DNA of 64,000 nt, from NCBI GenBank assembly GCA_029298735.1, contig JANSLP010000060.1, positions 62,001-126,000 on the forward strand, given 5' to 3'. Numbering within the stretch: the stretch's first letter is position 1; every line of letters begins with the position of its first letter. The stretch is from Ophiostoma sp. CBS 140.51. Taxonomy: Eukaryota > Ascomycota > Sordariomycetes > Ophiostomatales > Ophiostomataceae. Position numbers and translations under genes: made by a program. Below are positions 1-11,811 of this stretch, piece after piece. A model generated the notes under the pieces. The model was not told where the DNA came from, did not search any database, and was given only the letters and a program-made list of their open reading frames with translations.

Positions 1-1601
1 TTTACTTTTTTGTTGATTTCCCCTCTCTGCTTTTTCAACTCTTTCTCGTGCTGAGTTTGGAATTGAGTTGCCCTGTGCTAATGTGGTATTTTTATGCTTG
101 TCTCTAAAGCACCCGTTTTTTTTTTTTTTTTTGGCTTGTCGTCAATGCCGGAGACAAGTGTGCAGGAGACAAGTAAACTAGTTTGAAAATTGGGGATCAA
201 GTCGTATCTCACTTACGCGTATTAGGACACGATCGAAATTATAAAGCCGTACTCTTGAAAATAAAATCCTGGAGAGGCATTATTTGACACCGAATTTACA
301 GCAAGACGGTACAAAGGTAAGTACGAGGCTACATACAAGAGTGATGAAGCTGGTGGTAAGAAGCATGTATATAACCGGTTTTATTGGATGTGCCTTTTTT
401 GCTGCGAAGAGAGCGTCACTCGTTCAATGGGATCTTAGCTAGTCAACGTAGTGCTTGTTTTGTGTTTGTGAATTTGGTTGTGAATTTGGTTGTGTATTTT
501 GTCCTTTTCATGCTAGCGAGAGGAAAACACGCTTTTCGACACTGGTCATTCGGGGCCCGAGTGCCGGGTCACGTTCCCAAGGCGAGAAAGATCCAAGAAC
601 GAAGTACATGATACTCGTCTGAGTTGTGGAGCACGGCGTCTATTGGAGGCGGCTCGAGTCACATTCGGTACCGCTCTCTGCGGAATCCTTTGCATGGGGT
701 GAAATTGTCGATGAGGGCAGCACTACTGAAATGCAAACGGCAACATTCCGCTGTGGGTCGAGACCCGCGAGCGGCTGTGTCTTAAGCGGGATCCGACAAA
801 CAGATATTTGAGTTTCGTACGCCGATCTCGTTTAATCCGTTTAAAGAAACTTCGAATTACATGTAAACTGTTTACTCCACAACACGTCCGACGTGTACGG
901 CCTGGCCCCCCTTAACCTGCTGTTACAGAGTTCATGCTGTTCGTGGGCGCTACATCTCGTACTTCGTACCCGTTCTTCTCTCTTGTTGAAAAGCACTGCC
1001 TCTCACGCCCTCCACACAAACTCTATTGTTTCCGAAACGCGAAACGGCGATCACTGATCGCCGCTCCCCGGTACCATGTAAGCACTGTCATCCCCCTTTC
1101 CCTTTTTGGCCGCTTCTTCCCCCAAGCATCTCACCACGGGCACCACTTCAGAGGCGTCGAAACAAGCTTTCGATACCTCGCAATAGAACTCCGCAGATAC
1201 GCATTGTACGAGGTACCAAGGGTCCAATGAAATCTACAGCCTCGCAAAAGAGACGGCTTCCTTGCGTACTTTTGTCAATTCGGTGTCTTTCTCCTTGCCG
1301 AACCGCGTTTCCTGTTGTCCAAGGAGTTTTTTCTCCCGTCCTGCATCCTGTGCTTGGGTCCCCTATATAACTCCTGGAGGACGTATCGTTTTTGTTTTGT
1401 TTCTTTTTGTTTTGTAAGTCAGACTCTTCTCTTCTTTCGTCTACATCCAGTCGTGCTCCGCGGGAAACTTTTCACTCTTCTCTACCAACGGTTCGCAAAC
1501 TTCAAACCATATCCAACCATCCAACATCTCTCTCCTCCTCCCCCGTCCTTCCAACCGACGCCCACATACCTCCCCTTCCGCCAACGGCATCAACAGCCAC
1601 C
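1..1601. other. Gene-poor left flank
   Basis: No coding region is supported. The first 400 bases are AT-rich, with a T17 run near 117-133 and a short direct duplication (GTGAATTTGGTT) near 466-490. Open frames here are short and show no protein-like composition. The last 250 bases are pyrimidine-rich and form the promoter and leader of the gene starting at 1602. Confidence 0.6.
1364..1370 (+). promoter_or_regulatory. TATA box of the GPI-protein gene
   Basis: TATATAA lies 232 bases upstream of the ATG at 1602. It is followed by a long C/T-rich leader, a layout typical of strongly expressed ascomycete genes. Confidence 0.5.
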
Positions 1602-2024
1602 ATGCTGGGTAGTCTCCTGACCGTGGCCACGCTGGCCGCCACTGCCATCGCTGCGGATCAGATTACCACAGTAGCTCCTGGTATTAAAGACACCACCAAC
1701 TCGCTCATCAACGTTGGCACCGGTACTATTGGCTCTGTCATCATCGAAACCGGCGTCGGCGACAACACCGATAACTTTTCCACGGACATCACCATAGACG
1801 CCGGTACCGCGACAGGCATGGAGAGCAACCATGCGACCGCGACGGGCGCGGACAACACCCAGAGCGGCGGCGCCCCGGCGGCCGCCACGTCGTCATCGGC
1901 GGCTGGCGCCGCGGCCGGGCTCGGCCGTGGTGGATTCAGCGCCGGGGGCGGCGTTTTCAGCCTGACATCGGTTGTGGTCGGGCTTGTCGGCGGCACGGCT
2001 GCTATCCTCGCTATGGCGTTGTAA
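1602..2024 (+). CDS. Small secreted, probably GPI-anchored surface protein
   Basis: A single exon encodes 140 residues. I chose the ATG at 1602 because it has a perfect GCCACC context and begins a clean signal peptide (residues 1-17, ending A-I-A/A-D-Q). The frame is open further upstream, but only through the CT-rich leader. The mature part is rich in Thr, Gly, Ser and Ala with no cysteines. The C-terminus is a Gly/Ala/Ser stretch followed by a hydrophobic tail of about 20 residues, the arrangement of a GPI-attachment signal. Such proteins usually end in the fungal plasma membrane or wall. No catalytic domain is recognisable. The downstream neighbour is a transposon relic on the other strand. 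Confidence 0.75.
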   Translation: MLGSLLTVATLAATAIAADQITTVAPGIKDTTNSLINVGTGTIGSVIIETGVGDNTDNFSTDITIDAGTATGMESNHATATGADNTQSGGAPAAATSSSAAGAAAGLGRGGFSAGGGVFSLTSVVVGLVGGTAAILAMAL

Positions 2025-2183
2025 TTTATTGTCTTCTTTTCTGGTTCTCTGTATAGCCCTGTCGGCATCATGCCACAGGTGAAAACATCTTTTTTTGAAT
2101 TATCGCAGAGGTTCGCATTACAGGCGTCACATCCTGTGATAATTTTGTGCTTCTGTGGCAACGCTTTAGATACTCTTTATTTA

Positions 2184-3061
2184 TTAGCCAATTACGCTTT
2201 TTTGACGAGCAAAAAGCATAATACAGCCATGTCTCTCTTTTCGTCGCCTTGTGGGGTTTTTTTTCATTAAATCCGAAGTCGCCTGGCCGTTGACTTGTAA
2301 TGCCACTTTTGTACCAAATCTCTTGATGATTTCTGTGCATAACCGTTGACGAAAAGCACACATTCTTTTCACCGGTGACGGCCAGCTATTGCGTTGTAGG
2401 AGGTAAGAGTTCGTGACGGCCACGCCGAACAAGAAGAGGTATAGAAGAGCCAGTTGCCCGCCGCGTTTCAGCCTCCATTTCGACGTGTATCCAGCCCGTA
2501 ATTAATTTCCGATATCCGCGCCGTTTATATTATTGTTATATGCATCTATAAAGTAAGGGATGTCGAGAAGCTTCGTGGCTTGGCCTTGAAATGGCGCTCT
2601 TGTGGTTTTGGCGCTGGTAGACGACTTAGAGGGTTGACGGCGTAGGTTTTCGACCGATGGCTCCCACTCATCGAAAGTAGTGCTTATAAGTAGTACGAAT
2701 GCATTGTCCTTAAAACCGAATTGCATCACGTCTTCCTCCTTATGTTTTCTGGTATAAACGGTGCCCTCTAGGAGGTAGTCCTTAGTCTTTTCTGTAGCTT
2801 TTATCGTCACGAGTTGCTTACTGTCGATTCTATTCGGCCGTGTAGTACCTGTAACGGCGATTTTATTATCCCGGAGTCTTTTGAAAAGTTGTGGTGTTGT
2901 AAATAAATTATCCATAAAGCAGTGGTAACAATGGAGAGGCGACGGAGGAGGAGGTAATTGTGATAGAAGCTCGGCGACGATGCCTTGTGGGTCAAAGTGG
3001 AGAAAACAATGTAATCAACTTTCCCTATATATAGGACATAGCAACCCAATACAAATATAAT
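2184..3061 (-). pseudogene. PiggyBac-type transposase relic (DDE_Tnp_1_7)
   Basis: One reading frame on the minus strand runs from about 3061 to 2184 and is interrupted by only two nonsense codons: TGA at 3015-3017 and TAA at 2502-2504. The translation carries PiggyBac hallmarks: M-D-N-L-F-T-T-P near 2900-2915, G-T-T-R-P-N-R, a Y-N-N-N-x-N-G-A-D-I-G motif just before the TAA, and after it L-R-A-G-Y and N-S-Y-L-L-Q. The family usually reads G-D-Q-L-R at the TAA, so this looks like CAA changed to TAA. The TGA may be a former TGG. Both are transition types expected from RIP or deamination. The N-terminal half is not recognisable. No terminal repeats or duplicated TTAA target could be assigned by eye. 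Confidence 0.85.
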
Positions 3062-3659
3062 AGCTCCTATCCGCTCGATGTGCTCCACCGCCATACTAAG
3101 CCGCCGGTCGTATCAAGGTAAGAGAACGACACGGCGCAGGGCAGAGAGGAGGACAAGCTCGCCTTTCTGCTCCGCGGGGTGGACACCGACAAATGCTAAA
3201 CACTTCGGTCGCGCTTCTTCACGTCCTTCGCAGGCAACAGACATCGTGTTATTCGGCTGATGGGCTTCGATGGCAATGTAGTTGACACGGTCGAGTCGTA
3301 ATTAGGCCAATCAAGGAGCTGCCTTTGGTGACAAGATGAGGCGAGGCACGGCACAGCAGAGAACGCGGGACTACCATCCATGGATTCTTCAAGTCATCTG
3401 AAGGGAAAACCTCGGGCCGATCGCCCGGTGACACCGCAGCTGCAGCGTGGTGGCGCTTTGGTTGAATTTATTCTCTATGGTTGCAGCGTGAAGGCTAGCC
3501 GCCACTGTTTGTCCGCATTTTAGTCGGCGCTTTGGCCGTAAATAAGTCTTACTTTCACTCCTTTCTACTTCTTGTACAACCCTTCCCCTCTCCAATCTAA
3601 GGGTAGCTATTATCCCTTATCGAGTGTCTCCTATTCTCCAAAACAGAGTTTTCATTATC
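3062..3659. other. Intergenic between transposase relic and WD40 gene
   Basis: No supported coding frame. It probably contains the unrecognisable N-terminal remainder of the PiggyBac element and the short promoter of the WD40 gene. Confidence 0.4.
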
Positions 3660-4818
3660 ATGAATCATAGCGACGGTTTCTCTCCGCGAGAGATTCCTCT
3701 CACGAAGATTTTATACGATGAACCGGCTCTAGTCACTTCATTTTCGCAAGGCGAAGATTTTCTGCTCATCGGGTCGGTGAATGGGCGCGTCTATAAGCTC
3801 GACTTATTGACGGAGCAGGTCGAAATACTTGCAAAGGTCGATAGTGTCTGGAGTCTCGCGAGAGAAGGCAGCACAATCGTCTTTGGTGGTGTGAATGGAG
3901 AGATCCATTTATTGAACACTCAATCTAAGTAAGTCGGACCCTATCTCTAACTGTATATAAAGCACGAATATAGAGTTTCTCACAAGATGTACAAGTGGCC
4001 CTTTGCAATCCATAAAAGGCCATGATTCACTAGTGCGTCGTTTAGAATTCCTCGACGACTGTACCCTGATATCTGGGGCGCGGGACGGTACGTTACGGAC
4101 TTGGGAAATAATATCTGGCTCTCTTCGCCAAAAAGCTGAGTTTATTGGCCACACTGGTGAAATCCGGGGTCTGAAAGCTCAAGGCAATACGGTTGTCTCT
4201 GGCAGCTACGACACCCAGGTTCGCATTTGGAATTCTTTAACAGGTGAATGCCTTAAAACTCTACGCGGCCATCGGGACAGGGTCCATAGCGTGGAATATG
4301 ATGGGGTACGGATCGCCACGAGTAGCGAGGACCACGATATTCGGGTGTGGGATCCTAACACTGGGTATGTCGCTTGTCTGTATTTACTGAGTTAAAAGTG
4401 GTCTCAGAACTAACATCTCTCGTTATGATTTGACAGATCCTGCACTGCCATACTCGAAGGCTATGGGGCGCAAGGAGTACGCGTCGCACTTCTCCATCTA
4501 GCTGGAGACATGCTTATCGCTGGGGGCGCTGACGGTTCTATAAAATCGTGGTGCCTGACTTCAATGGATTCAGAACCACGTGAGCTATTTGCGGCAGATG
4601 GCATTGGAATATCAGCTTTACACGTTGAAGAAAACCTTATTGTCAGCGGTAGCAGTACTGGTGTACTGAGAGTGATCAACCGTTACTCCGGGGCGACTGT
4701 CGCGAACTGGAGGGACGAGGGTGAGAGAATTGCAGTATTTCAGGTGGGATTCACAGCTGGGTATCGTCCAGTAGCCGTGTATCGGAAAGATAAGAGCACC
4801 TTAGTCACAGTTTTGTAG
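3660..4818 (+). CDS. WD40-repeat beta-propeller protein (Cdc4/Met30-like propeller, no F-box)
   Basis: Three exons: 3660-3928, about 3987-4364 and 4437-4818, giving about 342 residues. Donors are GTAAGT (3929) and GTATGT (4365); the second acceptor is TGACAG. The first acceptor could be 3986 or 3995 (both in frame). The protein is almost entirely WD-type blades. Examples are a blade ending L-R-T-W-E, one ending V-R-I-W-N, L-R-G-H-R-D-R-V-H-S-V, and S-E-D-H-D-I-R-V-W-D. This spacing resembles the propellers of SCF receptors, but there is no F-box or other N-terminal domain. It would therefore be a stand-alone scaffold, or an N-terminally truncated copy. Its codon use is visibly less GC-biased than that of the neighbouring genes, and it sits beside a transposon relic. 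Function cannot be assigned. Confidence 0.75.
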
Positions 4819-4977
4819 ATCAAAGTTGTACGGAGTACAAAATTTTTGTTAACCGAATACGTCGGAACACTGCACCCAGTACGGTCAGAAAGGCTTACAA
4901 CCAAAGACAACCACCGCATACCCCAGCAAGCGACACGGGTGGCGGCGACAATACGCAGAAGGAAACTGTCATAGCGG
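4819..4977. other. Intergenic
   Basis: Short 3' flank of the WD40 gene. Nothing is recognised. Confidence 0.4.
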
Positions 4978-5604
4978 TCGGGGAGGAGCTCGTGGTATGT
5001 CTCTTCTTCTTGTGAAAGCAAACTTTCGTCTAACCATGTCTCACTAGGTGCTTCATTCTCCGTTCCGATTCCGTTCCGGAACCTGTCCTTACACGACAGC
5101 CACGGGCCCAGACGGCGCGGCCGGCCACGGAAACACACGACAGACCAAGAGAGGAACGATGCACAACAGGCGGCCAGAGAGGCTTACGACGAAAGGGATG
5201 GCCGCGCTAGGCTAACCCGACGGGCCGTCCCGCCGAGCACGGCTCGTTTCAGCGCCAGCCCGCCCACTACAACGACTCACGAGGGCAGCGAGGGCAGCGA
5301 GGACGGCGATGGCGGGGACTGTTTGTACGGTGGTGGTGAGTCGGCTTGGGACGAAGACCCATTTGTTTTCCAGACTGCCAGCGAGACTGCTAGCGTGGGC
5401 AGCGGAGCGGACTTGGACGAAGACCCTCTTGTAGCGCAGGCAAAAGAGACAGCACAGGCAGTAAGGGCAGTGCAGACGGTGCACACCTGTGCAGACATGC
5501 TTAACGCCTGTGCCAGGCTTTGCAGCGCCTGTGCTTGGCCCCCAAGGACGGGTCTTGATTGCAGGGAAGGCGGTGAGCTTTTTCATGTTGTTTTACACTC
5601 TTGA
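4978..5604 (+). pseudogene. Open frame with AT-hook-like motif, probable relic
   Basis: The plus-strand frame is open for 208 codons from 4978 to the stop at 5602-5604, with no ATG at its beginning. It encodes a basic R-R-R-G-R-P-R-K motif (5110-5133) followed by an Arg/Glu/Gln-rich helix-like stretch. Then comes an acidic Gly/Glu/Asp segment and two copies of a D-E-D-P-x-V-x-Q-x-x-x-E-T-A unit (about 5350 and 5416). The end is Cys/Ala-rich. GRPRK cores occur in AT-hooks and in the N-termini of several fungal transposon proteins. Because no start codon or intron borders are visible, I treat it as a remnant or an isolated exon. It could also be a chance open frame in GC-rich DNA, although the internal repeat argues against that. 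Confidence 0.35.
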
Positions 5605-6437
5605 TATAGCGCAGCTTTGTGGATGACTTGCAGGAGCCCCGTGTGGGGATGCGGTGGTTCTGCGGCGACCTTTGTTTTTCAGTTTTATTTTCTCTCGAAA
5701 ACCAGCCGAACAATTGTTTCGAAGGAGGCGACTGAAGCTATCGTGCAGGTCCCACTCCGATACGCAGGAAGCATTCTTCCACGGCGCATCATCGTCCGTC
5801 CAAAACATCCCAACGACACCCACAACAACCCCAATGCCCAATGCGGGGAGATCGACACTCGTCAAAATACACCATCTGCCACCACCACGACGCCAACATC
5901 GCACCACGACCTTGCACCGTCTGCACAACCCTACCCAGAACCACAAAACGGCCGGCCATCTGAGCGAGTCTACGCCGGATTGAGAGATGGCGGCGGACAA
6001 AACGACCACAACTGCCATTGATGAAGACCAGAAGACAGGCACAGCTTGCCATCCAACTACCTGCCGACAGCTCCGATGGGACGACTGAGGTTGGTGGTGC
6101 CGTTAATGGCCGTCAAATAGAGCCTACGTCACACTCTCCTCTTCTTCTTTCTGCCTCCTTGTCTCGCTCTCGCCCTTCCCACAATCTCTCTCTTCGGACC
6201 GACTTGAACATCGTCTCGGCGGTTCTCTTTGGCTTGGTTTGTCGTTCCCCTCTTTCAGCATCACGCGTTTTTATTTACGTCTGTACCATGGCACGGAGAC
6301 TCGCCGGGTGGCCGGCCGTGCCGTGCGAACCAGTCTGCCGGGTAAATCGACAATGTAGATAAATCAAGCAGTCCCTGTTGATCTTCAATCGCCAAGAGAC
6401 AACCTACAACCATCTCTCCCCAACATTACATCTCATA
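5605..6437. other. Intergenic, promoter of carboxylesterase gene
   Basis: C/T-rich DNA and scattered short open frames with no protein-like composition. The final 150 bases are the leader of the esterase gene. Confidence 0.45.
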
Positions 6438-8338
6438 ATGGTCTCCGCCCGCCATCTTCTCGCTCTCGGCCTGGCCGCGCCTCTGGCAGCCGCCGTGCCG
6501 GCGTCATCCTCCTCTTCGGCCGCTTCGAGTGGCCCCACAGTTACCGTCAAGAACGGCACCTACGTCGGCTTCAACGACCCCGTCTTGAACACGGACAATT
6601 TCTACGGCGTCGCCTATGCCCAGCCACCGGTCGGCAACTTGCGGTTCCGCCAGCCCCAGGGACTGCTGAATGAATCATGGTCCGGTGAGAGATTTGCCGT
6701 CGACTACCCCAAGCAGTGCATCACGACGGGCGGCACGGACACAACGGGCGCCATTGAGAACCCCGAGCACATGTCCGAGGACTGTCTGTACCTGGCAGTG
6801 ATCCGGCCGTCCAATGTCACGCTCGACAAGGTGCCGGTCCTCGTCTACTTTACCCAGGGAGGCTTCTCGAACGGCGGCATCGGCTACCTCACCGACTTTA
6901 ACCAGACGGGCATCGTGCAGCGGTCGGCCTTTTTGGGACACCCCATCATTGGCGTCGAGGTCAACTCCAGACTCGGACCCTGGGGTTTCTTGTACAGCAA
7001 AGAAGTCCAGGCGTCGCTCGACACCAACCTGGGACTGCGGGATATGCGACTCGCCCTCGCCTGGGTCCAAGACAACATTGCCGCCTTTGGTGGTGACCCG
7101 TCGCGCGTCACCATTCAGGGCCAGAGCACGGGTGCCCAGTCGGTCGGCCTGCAGCTGCTGGCCTATGGCGGCGATCACGGTAACCTGTTTTCGGGCGCCA
7201 TCTCAGAGAGCGGCGCGCCTGTGTGGTTTGCGCCGACGGCGGATGTGGATCTGTGGCAGCCGACGTATGATGGGTTTGTCGATGCTGCAGGTTGTGGCGG
7301 CAGCAATGATACGCTGCAGTGCCTGCGCGAAGTCGACAACACGACGCTCAGCAGCATCTTCAACAACAAGACGCTGAACCCCTTTGGCGCTAATGCTCCC
7401 CGGGAGTACATGTTTGCGGTGGACGGCGACTTTATCCCGGCACCGAACAGCGAGCTGCTGCAGACGGGCCGGTTTGCGCGTGGTGTGCCGTACTTGATCG
7501 GGACCAACTTTGATGAGGGCACGGCTGTGGGACCCAAGGGAGTCAACAGCACCGAGGACCTGAACGCCTATCTCGTCAAGGAGATGTTGACGATTGACAA
7601 TGAGAGCCTGGCCATTATCGACTACCTGTACCCGGATATCCTCTCGGTTGGCATCCCGAGTACCTACCAAGGCCGCCCCCCAGCGTCGTCGTCTGTCGGT
7701 AGCCAGTGTAAGTACCGGCACCCTTCCATTGGATTTTGATATTCAAGGCTCGCCGTGGTTGTTTACTAACGTTGTCTTCCTTCACAGACAAACGCGCCGC
7801 CACGGTCGGCGGTAACATCATCATGGACGCCCCGACGCGCTTGACCACGCTGGCCATGGCTTCCTTTAACGAGACGGTCTACCGCTACCACTTTAACGTC
7901 GTCCCCAACGGCTACACCAACCTCCAGGGATCGACGCATGCCTCCGAGGTCGCTTTGACATTCTACGATCTTGACGGCAGCGGATACACTGTGCCGCCCA
8001 TCGGTGGTCCCCGCGCTGCCGATTTGCTGGATATGGCCAACACCATGACGGCCATGTGGATTGGATTTGTCTACGCGCAAGATCCCAACTGGCTGGTCAG
8101 CCAGTTTGGCCCCTCGACGCCGCACTGGCCGGCCTACACGCTGCCTGACCCTCAAAACTATGTGTTTACCATCAACGAGACGCTGTACACGGAGCCTGAC
8201 ACGTACGAAGCCGCGGGCATCAACTACCTGATGGCCATGATGGTGGCGTCGCAGAACCGCAACTGCACGAGCATTGCCGGGTGTGGAGGTGCGGCGAACA
8301 TCTCGACGGGTGAGACGAGTGGTCTGTACGGTTTCTAG
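6438..8338 (+). CDS. Secreted type-B carboxylesterase/lipase
   Basis: Two exons, 6438-7707 and 7788-8338, give 606 residues. The intron has a GTAAGT donor, an ACTAAC branch site and a CACAG acceptor; splicing creates the Q-Y-K-R-A-A junction typical of this family. The signal peptide is residues 1-20, followed by a Ser/Ala linker. Family landmarks are the E-D-C-L-Y-L signature (residues 114-119), the oxyanion loop near 140 (Q-G-G-F), and the nucleophile elbow G-Q-S-T-G with Ser230. The acidic residue lies in F-D-E-G-T-A and the likely catalytic His in T-H-A-S-E-V in exon 2. The elbow is G-Q-S-T-G rather than the common G-E/Q-S-A-G, still within GxSxG. Many N-glycosylation sequons fit an extracellular enzyme. 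Substrate is not predictable; it may be a lipid, cutin-like or xenobiotic ester. Confidence 0.93.
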
Positions 8339-8362
8339 ACGGTGCCGATGAAGGATAAGGCT

Positions 8363-8400
8363 GTGATAGTGATCGTGATCGTGATCGCGATGTGATAATG
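8363..8400. repeat. GTGATC-type microsatellite
   Basis: Imperfect GTGATC/GTGATA hexamer repeats lie just downstream of the esterase stop codon. Confidence 0.6.
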
Positions 8401-9393
8401 ATTTATGATATGCTTATTTTATTTTTGAGTTTATTTTTGAGTTTGAGTTTAATTCGACGTCGACTTTGACATTGTCGACTCCATTGAAGCATTCTGCAGA
8501 GATATTTATTGTTGTTGCCTAGAACAAAAATAGAAACAAGAACACGTCGTGGAGAAACATGAACCGTCCCGCAATGCGAGCCATGGACCGCCAAGCATGA
8601 CTGTCACGACGCACAGATAAAAAAGATCAATAAGAAACACTTGCTTCCTTTGAATGGAGACGGAGGATGGAGAACGATAATGGAGTACGGGGCTGTGGCT
8701 TGTACGGATTGACGACTGGTGATCCATTGCTTGCTCCATCAACAGTGCTTGCTCTTTTGCTCCTTCGTATCGTCCACCATGGCTGCATTTGTACTCTGAA
8801 ACGGGACGTGACGACGCGATAAATGCAGTGGACGACGACGACAAAATGTAGTGTAAAGACGTAAGCTGCAGGGAGCCGTTGGGCTTGTACGTTGGCGAGT
8901 GCGATGCGAGTCCGGAGTACAGCATACGACACAGACGATAATGTAGACACAGACTTAGACGCAGGAACAGGAACAAGAGGACAAGGGAGAGACAGGGAGT
9001 ACAAGATGTGGCGGACACGGAGCAAAGCCGTTTGTGGACGTTGTCTGTGGGAGTGGCAGTGACAGTTGAATGTGTGGACGTGTGTGGCTGTAGACAATTT
9101 TGTGGGGTCAACATCGACATGTCGAGAACGTGTGGGAGGACGTCTCCAAACTTCAGTTCTCCGGTCTCCAGATTTGTCTCCAGGCTCCAACGGCTGTCGT
9201 TGTGTGGCTGTTTGACAGCCTCAGACAGCTGCCAGCAAAAAGCAACCTACTGTGCCCACAATGACAGCCTCGTGGTAGAGGTGGTGTGAATGTGAAAGTG
9301 GGAGAGACCGAAAAACAGGAGAGACACACATCCAGCCAAGACAAAAGGAGAAATCCTCTCGGACAGCACTGCAACTGTTTGTCGCTTCGACGG

Positions 9394-9435
9394 CTGGGAG
9401 AGACAGTCCACCTGCTCTGCTGCCGTCTCTCCCAG
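9394..9435. repeat. Perfect 11-bp inverted repeat (hairpin)
   Basis: CTGGGAGAGAC at 9394-9404 is followed after 20 bases by its exact complement GTCTCTCCCAG at 9425-9435. No gene lies within 900 bases, so a transcription-termination role is not obvious. Confidence 0.6.
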
Positions 9436-9440
9436 TGGTC

Positions 9441-9466
9441 ATCGACCATCGACCATCGACCATCAA
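9441..9466. repeat. ATCGACC heptamer tandem repeat
   Basis: Three exact ATCGACC copies plus a partial copy, directly after the hairpin at 9394-9435. Confidence 0.6.
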
Positions 9467-11781
9467 ACTTTCGATTCCAACGCTGGATTCTCGATTTCGA
9501 TCGTGGATGCGCGAAACAGGGAAGTTTGCACCACAGCGCGTTGGTAGCCAAGGAAAGTTCATTGCAAGGTCACGGTACCCGTCCCGTCGCGCCTGCGCCT
9601 TGTAACCAACTTCTTTTCCCCTCCCACCGGCCCTGAGACGGCGTCACCTTCTGATTTGGGAACGTTTTGTGCTTCTCCTCGGTTTTGGTCGCTTGGGTCG
9701 TTCTGTTGATGGGAGTTTTGCAGACTACAGTCCCACCGACCCACTAATTTAATCTATCCGCGCGTTTCCACATCTGTGGTTGGTGGAGGATGAGATATTA
9801 AAGTGGAGAACGAATTGACTGCCGTCTTGGAACTGGCGCCGTTTGCCCTGAAAACTGAAAATAAAGTCTTGAAAAGGCCCCGTCCAAAAAGCTCCGTCTG
9901 CCTCGACGCCGCGGACGGTCTGCCGTCACGTGTATGCCCCACTCTTTCTCCGTTTAGCCTCCGTCGGCTGTCGTTTTCGTTCCGTTTCAATTTTGGCTGT
10001 TGCCCTCGAACTCAAAGGAAAACAGTCGTTCGTCGTGGTTGCCCTTCCCGTCTTTCTAGCTTCAACGCTTCTTCTGCACGGTGATGCACTCCTACCCTAC
10101 CTGTCTGTTTTTGGCATCGACACGATAGAATGATATCGTCATGGAGGGCAGAGGAGGGGTATTGACGATGTCCAAGGGAGGGTGAAGAAAAGAGCATCTG
10201 ATCTTTTCCAACCGTCAGTCGCCAACTGGTGGTTGTCAGTTCTTCAGCCACCAACAGACATCGAATAACCTCCCTTGTTTCAACCGTCGATACCCATCTG
10301 TCGTCTGCATCTCTTTTTACCGTTGTTTCGCGCTTTGCATCGCCATTAGGATTAGGGCTACAATGTGCGCTGGACAGCGAAGTGAGAAGTGAATCTGATC
10401 CTATGCGTACTTACAGTCCAGTTGAGTTGTTGGACCTGCGCCTCGGTGGTCGTCATCACGTCGAAAATACGCCGTATGTTACGAGAGGCGACTCTCGCAA
10501 CAGGCGACTTTCGGCTGAGACAAGAAATGATAGTGACCTAAGACTGCGGCCAGCCCGACTTCTCGGGTGAGCATGCGAGTGCGTTGCGGTTGCGAGGATA
10601 GCGAAGATTGCGAGAGCAATGCGAGATTGTGAGCCGTTTGCTGCTTGAATGACGATTGGAGTCAAAAAGGAAGCTGGGGCCCGCACGCGAACGCGCAATG
10701 GGGACAATGCAATTGCATGGGGAATTCGAGACGAGAAAAAAGCATGGACCACCTCAAAAAATGCGAGTGAGAAATTGCAGATTGGTCGAAATGGGGAGCG
10801 AAGAGATTGGGAGCAGCCAAAGGATTGCACCGTAGCCTACGGGTACGGCTACGGGGAATAAGGTGGGAGGGCCTGGTCTCTCTGGTCTGCAAAAGACTAG
10901 GAAAGTAATAATAGGGACGGATACGGTGATGAACACCGTCCGTAGGGAAGGAGGAAAGGAACAAGCGAAACCGCCGGGTTCTCCCTGTTCTTCCTCCTGC
11001 AAGGCAACTGTTTCCTCGCTCACTCGTTCCTGCTCGCAAGATCGCACCGCAAATAGTGCAATGCACGAGAGGAAAGAGCGATACAGGAGCAATCGTTGGC
11101 GTCAGTGCCCATGCTGCGGCATCAACCGTCGTCTTTGTCGAAAGCACAGCCACGAGCCATGCTCGCCCAGGATCCCTGTTTCCGGGTTGCAACCTTTGAG
11201 CATTGACAGAGACAGCATTGTCTTGATTGTGTTTCCAGTCAAAATGGCGCTGGGAGAGGCTCGGGAGGCTTGCGACAGCACGGTGCCAACACGCGCCGAC
11301 ACGCCGTTGTGGGTAGTTTTGGGGCGATTCTGGCTGTGTTTGCTGTCGGGCGTGGCGTCACTTTAGGCGAGGTTGAGTGTTGAGTGTCGAGTATCGAGGT
11401 GTGAGAAGTGTGCCTGCCTGGCTGGTGCAGTACGACATTTGCCTGTCGCAGGTTCGCCTGCACTACAACAGACCAGCGTCGTCATACCCGTCCATGGAGT
11501 CGGAGGCCCCTTTCTTGGCGCGTTGGTTTCCATGTTTCGAGAGAAAAGTCAGAAAAAGAAAAAGGGAAAATTGATATGCACTAAAGTTTAGGCGTGAAGA
11601 AGAACTGCAAACTGCAAACACTACCTGACTACTTCGTTCAGACACCCACAACTCCAGCGCAGCCTTTGACAAGCTACCAACTCGAGGCGACCGCGTCTCC
11701 CCCTAGCTGGCCCTAAATCCCCTAGCGCGTCGCCCCGCCTCCCCCAAACCGTCCCAAAAATGTCCCAAAATCCGTTCCAAA

Positions 11782-11811
11782 GTCTTGACGGTCTCGACGG
11801 TCTTGACGGTG
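11782..11811. repeat. GTCTYGACG nonamer tandem repeat
   Basis: Three adjacent nonamers GTCTTGACG, GTCTCGACG, GTCTTGACG. Confidence 0.6.

Noticed and set aside
8506..9190. Long minus-strand frames downstream of the esterase
   Set aside because: Two overlapping frames with Ser/Leu/Cys-rich, non-protein-like translations and no motifs.
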